Shown here in pieces: positions 35,312-46,831 of a stretch of 64,000 bases of DNA. Numbering within the stretch: position 1 is the stretch's first letter; the number at the start of each line of letters is the position of its first letter. The position numbers and the translations under genes are program-made. The stretch comes from Lotus japonicus. Lineage: Eukaryota; Streptophyta; Magnoliopsida; Fabales; Fabaceae. The notes beneath the pieces are model-generated. The model was not told where the DNA came from. It searched no databases and saw only the letters and a list, made by a program, of their open reading frames with translations. The DNA is taken from contig NC_080042.1 of NCBI RefSeq assembly GCF_012489685.1, forward strand, positions 54,984,066 through 55,048,065, written 5' to 3'.

Positions 35312-38300
35312 GTACAATAAGTTGGAATTGTCGCGGGATGGCGGCGCCCGCGACAATAAGGGAACTCAAAGACTTATGTCGTAAGTTCCAGCCGGCGATC
35401 CTCTTTCTAATGGAAACCAGAGCCCATTTAGAAAGAGTGGATAGAATTAAATCAACTCTCAGATTTCCAAATATGCACTGTGTAGAAGCTAATGGTACCT
35501 CAGGTGGTCTCTGCCTTTTCTGGAAGGATTCCATGGACATCACCATTAAACAAAGCTCCCAAAACCTCATCCATACAGAAATTTTTGACAAGGAAGCTGA
35601 TGTTATTTGGTGTTGCTCCTTTGTTTATGCTCATCCCATCTTCTCTCAAAGAAGACTTTTATGGCCCCAGCTCCTTACCTTGAAGCCTTTAAGCCGCTAC
35701 CCGTGGTGTTGCATGGGGGATTTTAATGAAATCCTTGCACACTATGAGAAGGAAGGGCTCAGAGCTCACACGGAGTCCAGGATACAGCTTTTTAGAGATT
35801 TGTTGGACAATACAGAACTCATGGACATGGCTTTAAAGGGGTGTAAGTTCACGTGGTGTAGCAACCCCAGGCAAGGCCAAATCAAAAAAGAAAAACTGGA
35901 TAGAATCCTTGTCAATTGGCCCTGGCGCTCTTTGTACCCCAACTCTACGGGTGTGGCTCTCCCCATTGTGAGCTCTGATCACTCCCCCCTACTTCTGCAC
36001 TTCAAGCCTACTTCCAAGCCCACTAAACTGTTCAGATTCGAAGCAATGTGGAATGAAGATGATGAGTGTAAACAAATTGTGGACCAAGGATGGAACGGTG
36101 CACCAAATTGACCAGACCAACCCTACCAATTGGCATGTCCTCTTGGCCAGAACCAGGAATTGCAAAAACTCTCTCACCACTTGGAGTCAAGCAAAATTCA
36201 AACGTGCAGACCAAGAGATCAAGTTACTCCAACACAGAATCCAATCTCTCCAGAACAGCCATGCTACAGAAGAGGAGTGGCAAGAGCTTAAGGATTTACA
36301 GTCGCGCATAAAAGGGTTGTGGAAACAAGAAGAAGTTTACTGGAACCAGAGATCGAGAATCAAGTAGTTGAAATAGGGAGACCACAATACAAGGTTTTTT
36401 CATGCCTCAACAATCCAAAGGCGTGACTTTAACAGAATTCTCAAAATCAAAGATGCACATGGAATCTGGGTAGAGGGCCAAAAGAAAGTCAATGAAGCTG
36501 CTGTAAACTACTTTAGCGATATTTATAGCTCTTCCCCCTTGCAGTACCTGCGTGAGTGCCTGACCCCAATCCCAAAGCTAGTAACTGATAGGCTAAACCA
36601 TAAGCTCTGTGCCCAGGTCTCTACAGATGAAATTAAAGAGGCGGTTTTCTCTCTGGGAGATCTTAAAGCTCCTGGAATGGATGGTATTAATGGTCTTTTC
36701 TATCAACAAAACAGGGAGATAGTGAAGAATGATGTCAACAATGCAATTCTGGATTTCTTTGATCATGGAGAATTACCCGTGGAGCTCAATGAGACTTTGG
36801 TGACTTTAATTCCCAAGATTCCCCATGCAGAAGCTATCCAACAGTTTAGACCCATAAGTTGTTGTTCTTTCATTTACAAAGTGATCTCCAAAATCATTGT
36901 GGCTAGGCTCAAACCTGATATGGTCAATCTCATCTCTCCCATGCAAAGCGACTTCATTCAAGGTAGGCAAATTCAGGACAACTTGCTTATTGTTCAGGAG
37001 GCTTTCCATGCCATTAAAAAACCGGGTCCTATTGGCAGAAATCATGTCATTGTCAAGCTTGACATGGACAAAGCGTATGACAGGGTAGAGTGGGTTTTCC
37101 TTAGGGAGACCCTTCTGGCTTTTGGTTTTACACCTCATTGGGTCAATCTCATCATGACCTTGGTTACCGGAGTCACCTTCAGATATAAAATCAACGGCGT
37201 GGTGGGAGACAAGCTTACTCCCTCTAGAGGCCTTCGCCAGGGAGACCCCATCTCTCCGTATTTGTTCCTCTTTGTCATGGAAGCGCTCTCCCTTTTGTTC
37301 CAAAGCAGTGTCTCTAATGGCAGTCTTCAAGGCATCAAGTTGGCTCCTCAATGCCCCCCCTCACTCACCTTTTGTTTGCGGATGACGCAATCCTTTTTGC
37401 GAGGGCTCATCCACCAGAATTGTTTGAGCTCAAACGGATCCTCAACCTCTTCTCGAAGGCCTCAGGACAAAGAATAAATCTCCAGAAATCAGGTCTCATA
37501 GGAGGAAGGAATTTAGAAGCTAACAGGAAGAGCACACTGGCTGAGATCCTTGGGGTTCAAACTTGGAATAACCCTGGGCTGTACTTGGGAATGCCAGCTC
37601 AATGGGGGAGGTCAAAGGTGCAGTCTCTTCAATGGATAAAGGAAAAAATCCTTAGTAAAATTCAAGGATGGAAAGGGGCCCTTTTGAATCATGCAGGCAA
37701 AGAGGTGCTCATTAAAGTCGTTCTTCAAGCAATACCAACTTATGCAATGGCTATCCTCAAATTTCCTAAGACCTTCTGTAGCCTTATTAGTTCCAAAATT
37801 GCTCAATTCTGGTGGAAAGGGAAGAGAGAAAGAGGGATTCACTGGAAAAAATGGTCAAGCCTAACTATGAGAAAGGAAGAAGGGGGAATGGGTTTTAAAG
37901 ATTTAGAGATAATGAACCAATCTTTGCTGGCAAAGCAAGCGTGGAGGATATATCAAGAACCTACTGCCTTATGGGTCAGAATTCTCAAAGGGATCTACTT
38001 CCCCACCACAGACTTTCTCTCAATTCCCAAGCCTAGGAACGCTTCCTGGGTCTGGTCGAGCCTCCTCTTTGGAAGAGACCTGTTGTTAAACCATGGCCAA
38101 TAGAGCATTGGCACGGGAGAGAAAGTTGATATCTCAAACCATCGCTGGATTGCTACTGGAGAGAAGATTATTGGGGGCCCTTGGAACCAAAAAGTGAGTG
38201 ATCTAATTGACAGGGAACATCAGAGATGGAAGGTTGAAACCATTCAGCAATACCTTCCCCCAACTGAAGTAGGAAAGATCTTGCAAACTTCCTTCAGCCT

Positions 38301-39425
38301 CTCAGGGGGGGAAGATCGCCTCTTCTGGCCTCAAGTGCCCTCAGGCCTCCTTACAGTTAAGTCGGGGTACGAAACTGTCAAAGCTGCCATCAGCAACAAC
38401 CAGAGTTTGGCCACCTCCTCTTCCCACCCCACACAGGTTTTATGGCAAACTATCTGGGGTGCTAAAGTCCCTCAGAAGATTAAGTCTTTCCTTTGGAAGG
38501 CTTGCAGCAATGCGCTCCCAATTAACCAAAGTCTGAAGAGAAGGAACCTTGCTAGGGATGAGTCCTGCCCAATTTGCAACTCTATGGCAGAGGACATTAA
38601 CCACACCTTGTTGGGTTGTACATGGACCCGTGCTGTTTGGTTTGGTAGCACTTTATGCCTTGCACCTCTTGGAGCCCTTACCTCTTCCTTTGCTAGTTGG
38701 TTGGAAAGTCTCTTCTCAACCTTGGTCTCTGCAGTTCCAGATCCAACCTAGGATATTGCTTATTTTTCCATTCTGCTTTGGGAAATTTGGAAGTCACGCA
38801 ACAGAGCTGTTTTTGAAGGAATCCCCCCAAACCCGAGCCTTTGCCTGAAAAATGCAGCTAACCTTCTCTTGAAGTCTATGTCAGCTATGGAAAAACAGAT
38901 TCACCTACAAAGAGACATTGCAACCCACTCAGTCCCAGTCCAATGGAAAAAACCACCACCAACTTTCTTGAAATGCAACACAGATGCTGCTTTCTCCCAG
39001 CATACCAGGAAAGCTAGCGGAGCCTATATCTTCAGGGATGAGTTTGGAATAGTCAATTGTGGTGCTGCCAAGAAGCTTTATGCAAATTCCCCCTTGCTGC
39101 AGAAGCGCTAATCCTGAGAGAAGCTGTGCATATTGCCCATAACCTGGAACAAAAAAAGGTTTGGTTTGAATCAGATTGCAAACAATTAATTGAAGCTTGT
39201 AATGGAGTCAGGAAAATTGGAGAGCTTGCTAATATCATTCAGGACATCAATGCTTGGAAGTCAGAGTTTCCTGAGTGGTCTTTTCTTTGGACACCAAGAG
39301 AAGGTAACGCAGTGGCTCATTCTGTTGCCCAACTTGCCATATCTGCAGTCCTCCCTCCACTTTGGCTTTGGAATCCTCCACCATCTCTCCTGCTTCTGCT
39401 GGAGCGTGATAGAAGAAATGGATGA
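35308..39425 (+). pseudogene. LINE ORF2: endonuclease, reverse transcriptase, RNase H (multiply broken)
   Basis: Domains in order: an APE-type endonuclease (35308-36111; MSTISWNCRGM at the start, GDFNEI at about 35719, SDHSPL near 35974); a basic linker; reverse transcriptase (36539-38103; LKAPGMDGI, 'KLDMDKAYDRVEW', 'GLRQGDPISPYLF', catalytic FADD at 37375-37386); a zinc-knuckle-like 'FLWKACSNALPI...CPIC' region (38480-38640); and RNase H ('LKCNTDAAF' near 38972, 'FESDCKQLIEAC' near 39166). Breaks seen: frameshifts near 36100, in a C-run near 37355, and near 39105; stops at about 36365, 36374, 38101 and 38749, each where Trp is expected (TGG to TAG). The element cannot move by itself. Confidence 0.85.
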
Positions 39426-39770
39426 TGATTCCCTGCTGCCAAGTGCTTTTCTGGGTGCTTCCTGCTCCTCCTCCATGGATCAATTTGGTTTGCTCAAGGG
39501 TCTTAGATCTCCCTTCTCTGGTCAACAACTCTTTCTCTCTGTTTCCCGAGCTGTTTCTAATGGCATCCATGTGGTTCTCTTAGTCTGTGCCTTTATGGCT
39601 TTTGTCTTCTGCTTGGTGGAATTTATTCCATTAGCCAGCTATTCTAGCTTTGCTCTTTTCGTTGTATTTTTTTAGCTATGCGATTGTTAGCTGCTTTAAG
39701 GGCCTTTGTCCTTTTGTTTCTTCTGGGCCTGGCCCGTTATGAATGAAACCATCTCACTTTGACAAAAATA

Positions 39771-40499
39771 TATATATATATATATACTGGAGTTGCTGAA
39801 TTGACCAAAAAAAAAAAAGACAATGGAGGAATATGGATAAAAGGAAATAATTATGGGTTTTGATATTTATTCACGCTTCACGATTTCTTTTATTTTATTT
39901 TATTTCATTTATATGTCTTCATATCTTTCACTTTATCTATCACATCATACATCATATATATCTTCAATTTATTTCTGGTCTTTCATTATATGTCACCAAA
40001 TGTGAGTGTAATTAGAGTATGAATAGACTGTAATTAGAGATTCTTTCATTCCATTTCTTTATTTCTAATGTAGATGACTTTCATTCCAAATTAGAAAATT
40101 ATGCTAGGTGACTCTTACACAACGTTGAAAATGCCATTAATGCCGACAATATGATACTACAAAATTAACAAATATCCTATGGGCCGGCATATCTAACTCA
40201 TTTTCATATTCAAGAAGTTGTATAGACTATATTTCATAAACAATCCCCTTAAAAAATAATATAATGTTAATTTGGTACTTGAAAGAATTTTCCATGGGTA
40301 AATTAGTCACCGGAACATATATATTTATAAAATTTTAAATGTTTAAAATGTCGGTTAAATTAATTTTCACTGTCAAATTACTCCCTTACATGCGTTTTAT
40401 GAATTTAGAAACCTTCAAATTTCCTTAAAATGATTAACTTGTCCGCAACAAAAATTTCCAGGGAGCAAATTGAGCGTTCAGTAAAAAAAAAAAGGTGTC
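39771..40499. other. AT-rich spacer
   Basis: A T-rich stretch at 39880-40020 resembles, in reverse orientation, the purine-rich MITE-like stretch at 8470-8760. No gene recognised. Confidence 0.4.
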
Positions 40500-41167
40500 A
40501 CGAATCGTGGAGGGTGTGGGTAGGAGGTAATCGCGAGGGTTCTCACACTGGTGTATGTGTTATGGGAGGCCAAGAATGCTCGAGTTTTTGAAGGGAGAGA
40601 GCTGTCTGTTCACCACATCTTCTCTCGGCTGGAAGCTCTTGAAGCCTTGCCTAGACTAGTAGCGTTTCAGCGTGTTCCAGGGTCTGATGCTGTGACATGG
40701 ACGAGGCCTCCGGTTGGGTGGATCAAAGTCAATGTGGACGCGTTGGTCCGACGATCCTTGGCATCGTTTGTCATGGTAGCAAGGGATGAGGCAGGAGAGC
40801 TCCTTGCGGCGGCCACTCTAACTCCGGTGATGATGCAATCAACGGGTTTAGCGGAGGCCCTTTGCTTGCGGTGGGCGATGCGCCTTGCTCTTGATTTGGG
40901 GTTCTTCTCCGTTTGTTTTGAGACAGATTCTTTGCAGCTGTTTCAGTGGTGGTGACGTCGCAGTAGAGACTACTCTTATCTTGATTTGGTTCTTGAGGAT
41001 TGTCGTTCCTTAGCTTTATCTTTTACTCGCATGGATATTTCTTTTGTTCGTAGATCCGGCAATAGTGCCGCAGACTTTCTTGCCCTGGTCTAGACTCTTT
41101 TGTTCGTTCCAACATTTTGGCGTCTATGCTGCTTGATTTTATAGAATTGGTTAAAGTTAAAAAAAAA
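40500..41167 (+). pseudogene. Second LINE fragment: RNase H tail with A tract
   Basis: The frame from 40551 reads 'VLWEAKNARVFEGRE', then 'VGWIKVNVDALVRRS' at the start of an RNase H domain, then 'FETDSLQLFQWW' with a stop. After it, 'FTRMDISFVRRSGNSAADFL' gives the end of the domain. The fragment ends in a short A run before 41168. It belongs to a different LINE subfamily from the 34844-39770 element. Target duplications were not found. Confidence 0.75.
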
Positions 41168-41222
41168 GACTTCATACATATCAGGTGGTATTTTTCAACT
41201 TTGATTACATCATTTCTGTCTC

Positions 41223-43286
41223 CTAATACAAATAGTTTTTTTCATTTTCTTCATCTTCAATATTCTTCTTACTTTTTTGGTCAATAATATTCTTCTTAAA
41301 ATTGGAATAATCACTTCTCTTCCCTATACCATCCTTCAGCATATCCACTACTTCTGTCATGGTAGGCCTCTTCTCCGCACTGCTATCAGTGCATTTCATA
41401 GCTATTGCAGTCACTATTTTCAATTGCTCCATATCAAATTCACCCTTCAACTTTGGATCTGCAATATTATAAAACAAACCCTTCTTCAATAATGGTGTGG
41501 CCCATTGAACAACATCCCTTTTCACTCCCCCCGGGAATTTCTCAATTGGTCTCTTGGCACTGACAATCTCCAACAGCAAAATCCCAAAGCTGTAAACATC
41601 ACAGCTCTCAGAAACTTTTCCCCACATGGCGTATTCTGGTGCCAAATATCCTAATGTGCCTTTAACCTTTGTGGTGAGATGGGTCACACCATCTGGTACT
41701 AGCTTTGCAAAGCCAAAATCAGCAACCATTGCTTGAAATTCAGTGTCTAGAAGAACATTGCTTGCCTTTATATCTCTGTGTATGATGTGAGGAGTTGACT
41801 CATGGTGCAAATACCTTAACATGAAAAGGAAATAGATAATTGATGACATAGTTCATTTATTTATACATACCACATTTATCTCATATGGCATAAATGGAAT
41901 ATTATCAATTGGAGAATTTTTTTCCGCAACGTATCTCACAATCGGCAATAATGAAACCAATCTCTTCGAGATTTAGATGTGTACAAATGGAGCTAATGGG
42001 CAGTTGCAAACATTCTAAAAGCATAAGGGGATTTGTTTTAAGATTTGACAATACGTTCTCTGAAATAATATTCTAAGGAATATATCTTTTTGATTTACCA
42101 GAGTATTCTCCTACTCTATAGGTGAGTGAGTGACTAATCTCCTAAGACTTTTCCAACAATGTTTTTTTCTTTTTCATAAACATGGATCAAGGCAGAACCA
42201 CATGCTTAAGAGACTCAGATTCCTTCCACTTAGAAAAATGTTATTGCTACATTCCAAGGAATATAATTACTAATGATAATTTATTCCCAACCTATTTAAT
42301 GAGAATGAAATGAATGAAAATCGGTAGTAATTTCATTCTTAGGAATGATTAGAATTGCAGCTTTAAATGTGGTTTTAGACCACAATTTACACACTTCATC
42401 TGAGCATTGAGTAATTGAAACTAAAGATTTTAAAACTTAATAGATCATGCCATCATAGTATTTGATTTCTCAGGTGTTGTGCTTTCAGTGAGGAATTTTA
42501 ACTAAAACATTCCATTATAAAGCAGAGAAGGATGTGGATCAAAAGTGGAAATACAGAGAGGGTAAGTTACACTTACGCCACAGCTTCAGCAGCTCCAATT
42601 GCAATACTCATCCTTCTACTCCAATCTAGATGACATTCCTTAGAGAGTGGACCATGCAAATGAGTGAGCAAACTATGATTTGGCATGTAATCATACACAA
42701 TTAACCTTTCATTTTCCCCTGCATAGTAACCCCTCAATCCCAACAAATTTTTATGCCTCACTCTTCCAAGTACTTCCACTTCTACTGCAAACTCCATCTC
42801 CGCCTTCGCCGTCATCATCTTCAACCGCTTCACCGCAATCTGCGCGCAAATTCCATTATTACTCAGTCATGAAAATCTCTGTTATGCATGCTCAAAAATG
42901 TCTAATGCTAACTTTAAACACAAACATAATTCAAATTGAGATCTAAAAGATGGGTTGTATTGTATAACTATAACCTCAAACACAAACCTCAATGCCTTCA
43001 ATTGTTCGACCAAAATAAACACTTCCAAATCCACCCTCTCCAATCTTATTATCGTGATGAAAGTTGTTTGTTGCACGAAGCAACTCCTTCAAGGTGTACA
43101 TTTCCCATGGATAGTCCCTATTGCTGTCAAACCTATTGTCAGTAAAAACAAAAAATCCACAGATAACTTGTGAAACTGATATTAATTTGTGATAAAACAT
43201 ACAATTATGTTTGATAAAAATTTACCATACTTAAGTTTGCTTTGCTCATTGTCTGAGGGGAAACAACAATAACGTTTCAAGTACAT
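41223..43286 (-). CDS. PTI1-like receptor-like cytoplasmic kinase (At3g15890 type), four exons, 351 aa
   Basis: Minus-strand exons: 43231-43286, 42988-43132, 42577-42839 and 41223-41814. They join in phase (56+145+263+592 nt) with GT-AG introns of 98, 148 and 762 nt. The start [12 protein letters not shown] gives a short N-terminus with a Cys pair that could be acylated; there is no Gly at position 2 for myristoylation and no transmembrane segment. Kinase landmarks: glycine loop GEGGFG (50-55), VKRLK with the ATP-binding Lys 71, HRDIKASN (167-174), DFG (187-189), [10 protein letters not shown] (207-216). It is therefore predicted active, Ser/Thr-specific, acting at or near the plasma membrane in signalling, as known for this family. 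The C-terminal tail is Lys/Glu/Asn-rich. The first exon is small and is the least certain part. Confidence 0.88.
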
Positions 43287-44247
43287 TTCTTCCAAGAAGA
43301 ATCTGAAGGTTAATGATAGAAACACAAAATGGTAATGTTTGCTGGCTTCGGCGAGCTACCTCTTCCATTGGAAACTGTCACATTTATAGTCCTGTTAGGG
43401 TTGCAACAACTACACACTTGAGCATTTTATTTTATTATAAGATTTTTAACATAGACATTCAAAATCATGTAACACTTTTCGAACACATCAATTAGCAGCC
43501 ATTTTTGACCCGCTCAATTTTGCACGACCACCCCTAACTGGTGTGTCCGAAGGTTGCCACTTCATTTTCGTATGTTCAAGAATCATTTTTGTTATTACAA
43601 CTTGTATAGCTAAATTAGTCAACCAATTATATAGTATTTGATTTTGTTTTTCCAATGCAGCAAAAAAAAATATAGTATTTGATTTTAAACATTTCTAACC
43701 GGTGGGAGATTGACACCTTCACTTCCGTCACCTCTTTATTAAACAGTTTAAAATTGGCCGCTTAGGTTAGTTGCAAGCCAAGCTAGGTATAAACTACAAG
43801 TTTTTAATTAAGCCTGTAATCTTTTAGTTGACAATTTCTGATTCAAGCACAATTAGATGTAACTGATTCATAATATTGAATTGAAGAAGGAACGGTTAAG
43901 CGCAGAATTTTGTTCGTTTAGAGTTACAAAATTAATATAACACCCCAAGTAGTGAAGTTCACGAAATATTCCAATAATTGGTTAAAGATAACTTTATGGG
44001 TGCCTAGATATTTGTAATTTGATCCTAGAAAACAGGTGCGTCAAAACTGAATTAGTTTGTTTCAAAATAAAATAGTGATTTATTTGAAAGGATTTTTTTA
44101 CACTATTTAAAAGGAACTTGACACTTAAAATAATTTCTTTAAATTTGAATCCAATGAACTTATTCGGATGACTATAATCCTCTGTCTTTACTGAATTCAT
44201 GATTTCCGGGTAGTAGAATGTTCGAATTCAAACAAAATTTAAGGTTT
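43287..44247. other. Upstream region of the PTI1-like kinase
   Basis: Presumed promoter and 5' UTR lie here. I see no clear TATA box and no other gene. The stretch 43620-43690 contains a short direct repeat of 'tatagtatttgatttt'. Confidence 0.4.
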
Positions 44248-44358
44248 GGATCCTCTTAAGGGTAAAAAAAACTTGAGAGTGTGTCAAGTTTCATCATCTC
44301 ACCATGGTGAGATGGTAAAACTTGACACTCTCAAGTTTTTTTGCACTTGAGAGGATCC
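44248..44358. mobile_element. 111-bp hairpin MITE
   Basis: GGATCCTCTTAAG at the left and CACTTGAGAGGATCC at the right are inverted. The arms continue through 'aaaacttgagagtg.tgtcaagttt' and meet at CTCACCATGGTGAG, giving an almost perfect fold over the whole 111 bp. Target duplications are not clear. Stowaway-sized but the family is unknown. Confidence 0.75.
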
Positions 44359-44429
44359 CAACACAATTTAATAACATCTTAAACGAAACTCAGATTCAAC
44401 CTACAACAAGATAAAAAGAGGAGCTGGAT

Positions 44430-44760
44430 GTTCATCATCCTTAGTTTTCCTTCTCAAAGTCAATGTTATTGAATACATCACTCTCAATGTAAGTAAATAA
44501 ACAATCGTTCATCCATGTATCACCAATTCAGTTACGCGCCTATTCTTCACAATATTCATAGTAGAGAAAGTTCTTTCCACAGTTGTTATTGCAACAGGCA
44601 AAATCAGTGCCAATTTCAAAGGAAGAAAAACTTGTGGATAAACAACATGTCTTCCTTTTTCAACCAGCTTGATGACCTTGCTCTCTTTACTAAAAATTTG
44701 TCTATAACCTTCCTAGAATTAAAAACAGACTCAACATCACTATACTGAAAAAATAAATTC
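44430..44760 (-). pseudogene. hAT transposase C-terminal dimerisation domain remnant (ZMYM1-like/TTF-type)
   Basis: On the minus strand the text reads, with frame changes, 'LKLALILPVAITTVERTFST' followed by 'MNIVKNRRVTELVIHG' and then 'ESDVFNNID'. This is the hallmark 'LPV.TA..ERAFS.M..IKN.LR' end of plant hAT/TTF-type zinc-finger proteins. Upstream portions of the transposase are not recognisable. Inactive fragment. Confidence 0.7.
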
Positions 44761-45489
44761 AAAACACCATCATTCAGCTAAGAAGTAATCACACAACCAG
44801 GAAAGAAATCAGCTTAAATGCACACCCAATTAGAAGAAAACCAATCAAGCAACACAGAACTATCAGATCGAAATTAGCAATGTTGACCAAACACAAATAA
44901 GGTCAAAATGATAATTAGGGGAAAAAAATACCTCGGAATACACTCTCCAAAGTTTTCAGATTTTCGATGCGTGAGCGGTGAGCCCTAACCCAGTCTCTTT
45001 CTTCACCTCTTCTACTTCCCACCACCTGCAAAGCGTCGTCATCGTTGTTAGGAGCTAAACTGTGAAACGCGAAAACCATGCAGGAACGAACATCAGAGCA
45101 ATGCGAATTACCTTGTTGTTGCTGCAGCTGCTTTGCGGGCTTCACATAAGGTTTTCTAGATTTGGATTTGGCTTCAGGCGCGGCTGGGCTTCAAGCGTAG
45201 GTGGTGCATGGTGGACTGGTGGTGTCATGGTGGTGGCCGACCGCTAGTGGGTGCGTCTCGTGCGTGCTTGGCTTGGGTCAGTTCTCACTTCTCACTTGGG
45301 TGGGACTTAGGATAGCAAGAGAAAGATGGTGACTGGCTGAGTGCACGTGTATGTGAGAGAGTGATAGGAGTAAGTGAGTGTGGGTCTATTGTACAAATAG
45401 GTGCAAAACTTGATCTACTAGTATAATTTATAATTTTCGGGGGTTCAAAAAAAATTATATAAGGGGGCAAGTGCAATTTTATTTTTTTA
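44761..45489. other. Spacer with no recognised gene
   Basis: Possibly the rest of the hAT element, since it continues from the transposase remnant, but no domain is recognisable. A minus-strand frame at 44915-45145 has no known motif. Confidence 0.35.
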
Positions 45490-45527
45490 GGGGGTTCATC
45501 TGAACTCAGGGGTTCAGATGAATCCCC
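45490..45527. repeat. 17-bp inverted repeat
   Basis: AGGGGGTTCATCTGAAC is followed after 3-4 bases by GGTTCAGATGAATCCCC in inverted orientation. It may be one terminus of a small element or a hairpin. No partner element boundary was found. Confidence 0.65.
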
Positions 45528-45863
45528 TCACAATAAATTGGATCCTCCACTGGCCTTAGAAAACACCCAGATCACTTGCAATCACTAGGAACATGCCTAT
45601 TGATTTATATTGCAATCTCTTTTAATCACTAGGATTAGGTCTTGAGAAGTTTCATAATTTATATGCTTGTATGTGCTACTAGGACAATAAGAAACCTACT
45701 TGGTAAATGCATGATTTAGACTTTTGTTTTGAGTCAAGTTGTCTTTTGGGGTAAGTTTCACATGGCTGGTGCGGTGATGGGTTCCTAGAGCCTTGGGAAT
45801 TCTCTCTTGTGTTGTGTGAGTCGCTTTAAGCTTTAGAGTCTCTTAGTGACTAAGTTAAATTAT

Positions 45864-46766
45864 TGTTGTTCCTTTGTTATGGTTGTCTATATTTTAGCTA
45901 GTGTGCTATGTGTGCCAAGATGTCGGACAACTTTTTGTGACATCGTGTTGTGACATCTGTTCCTGAGAAAAGTGTTGTGTACTTGGAAGATTATTGTGAA
46001 GCTTTGAACTGACTACGTGATGTGCAAGTTAGGGTTTTGTTGGAAGCTTCTGTGCGCCGTTCATGGAATATTTTTAGTGTGATCAAATCAATTTTGAGAG
46101 ATTTGGTGTGAGTTATTTTTGGAAGTTGTTATCTGCAACTAAAACGCATTTACTGAAGATCTTATGCTAATTTGTTTTAATTGGTAACTTCCTGTTTTAG
46201 TGTGGACTCTGTGCTCGCTTAAGCCCATTGAAGACATGCCTGGTCGACAGCTACTTATGAAGACAAAAACCTAGTTACTAGGTGTGCTTTGTGTTGAGTG
46301 AATTAGGTTTTACTCTTGTTAGTTCACACTTGTATTGTTCTCTCAACATGTTTATGTTATTGTTCTAAGCTGAGAGTTGTTTGATCTTGAGATCGTCTTT
46401 ACTCTTGTTGAAAGAGATCAATTACTGTGGTAGTGATTGTGTGTGAGAAAGTGAGATGGACTCTCATACTTAGGGGGAGGACTAAGTAATAAGCCACCGG
46501 TAGAGATAGGTAGAAAAGGCAGTGAACTGGGGCAGTTCAGTTAAGACCTTTTGTGTACAATTTCTCTATAATAGTGGACTATCTTTCTTGGGTGAAAACC
46601 CTTCAGACGTAGGTGATATTCCACCGAATTGGGTTAACAATATTAAGTGTCTTGTTTGTTATTTTTGTTCTTAAACTTGCATATCTGAACATTGGAGTTT
46701 GTGTTATGTTGTACAAGATATCTCAGACATCTGGTATAACATATGTCCGCGTATGCCAGAATTTCA
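45864..46766 (+). repeat. 5' LTR of the SIRE-type element
   Basis: Starts TGTTGTTCCTTTGTTA and ends GCCAGAATTTCA. It pairs with 54998-55912 along its whole length. It holds the phrase 'cttagggggaggactaagtaat', as does the 3' LTR. Confidence 0.9.
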
Positions 46767-46831
46767 ATTGCCATCAAAGTAGGCACCCTGTTCTGGTTGG
46801 ATGAGCTCCAGGGAACTACTATTCTGGTAAG

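Larger units (their letters stand above)
34844..39770 (+). mobile_element. Nearly complete LINE (L1-type) retrotransposon, inactive
   Basis: In order: the C-terminal part of ORF1 (frame ending 35311), ORF2 endonuclease, reverse transcriptase, zinc-knuckle region, RNase H and a 3' UTR ending in an (AT)n/A-rich tail near 39770. ORF2 begins at the ATG at 35308, overlapping the ORF1 stop. At least three frameshifts and four in-frame stops break ORF2. The 5' end is probably truncated and no target duplication was found. LINEs copy themselves by nicking the target and reverse transcribing their RNA at the nick. Confidence 0.85.

Noticed and set aside
39190..39675. Plus-strand frame of 161 codons with hydrophobic C-terminus resembling a membrane protein
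   Set aside because: It overlaps the LINE RNase H frame and then runs through the T-rich 3' UTR; the hydrophobicity reflects T-rich codons.
45864..46766. 5' LTR end as a primer-binding site region for initiator-Met tRNA
   Set aside because: The expected TGGTATCAGAGC is not found just inside the 5' LTR; only partial 'ctggta' matches occur, which are too short to call.
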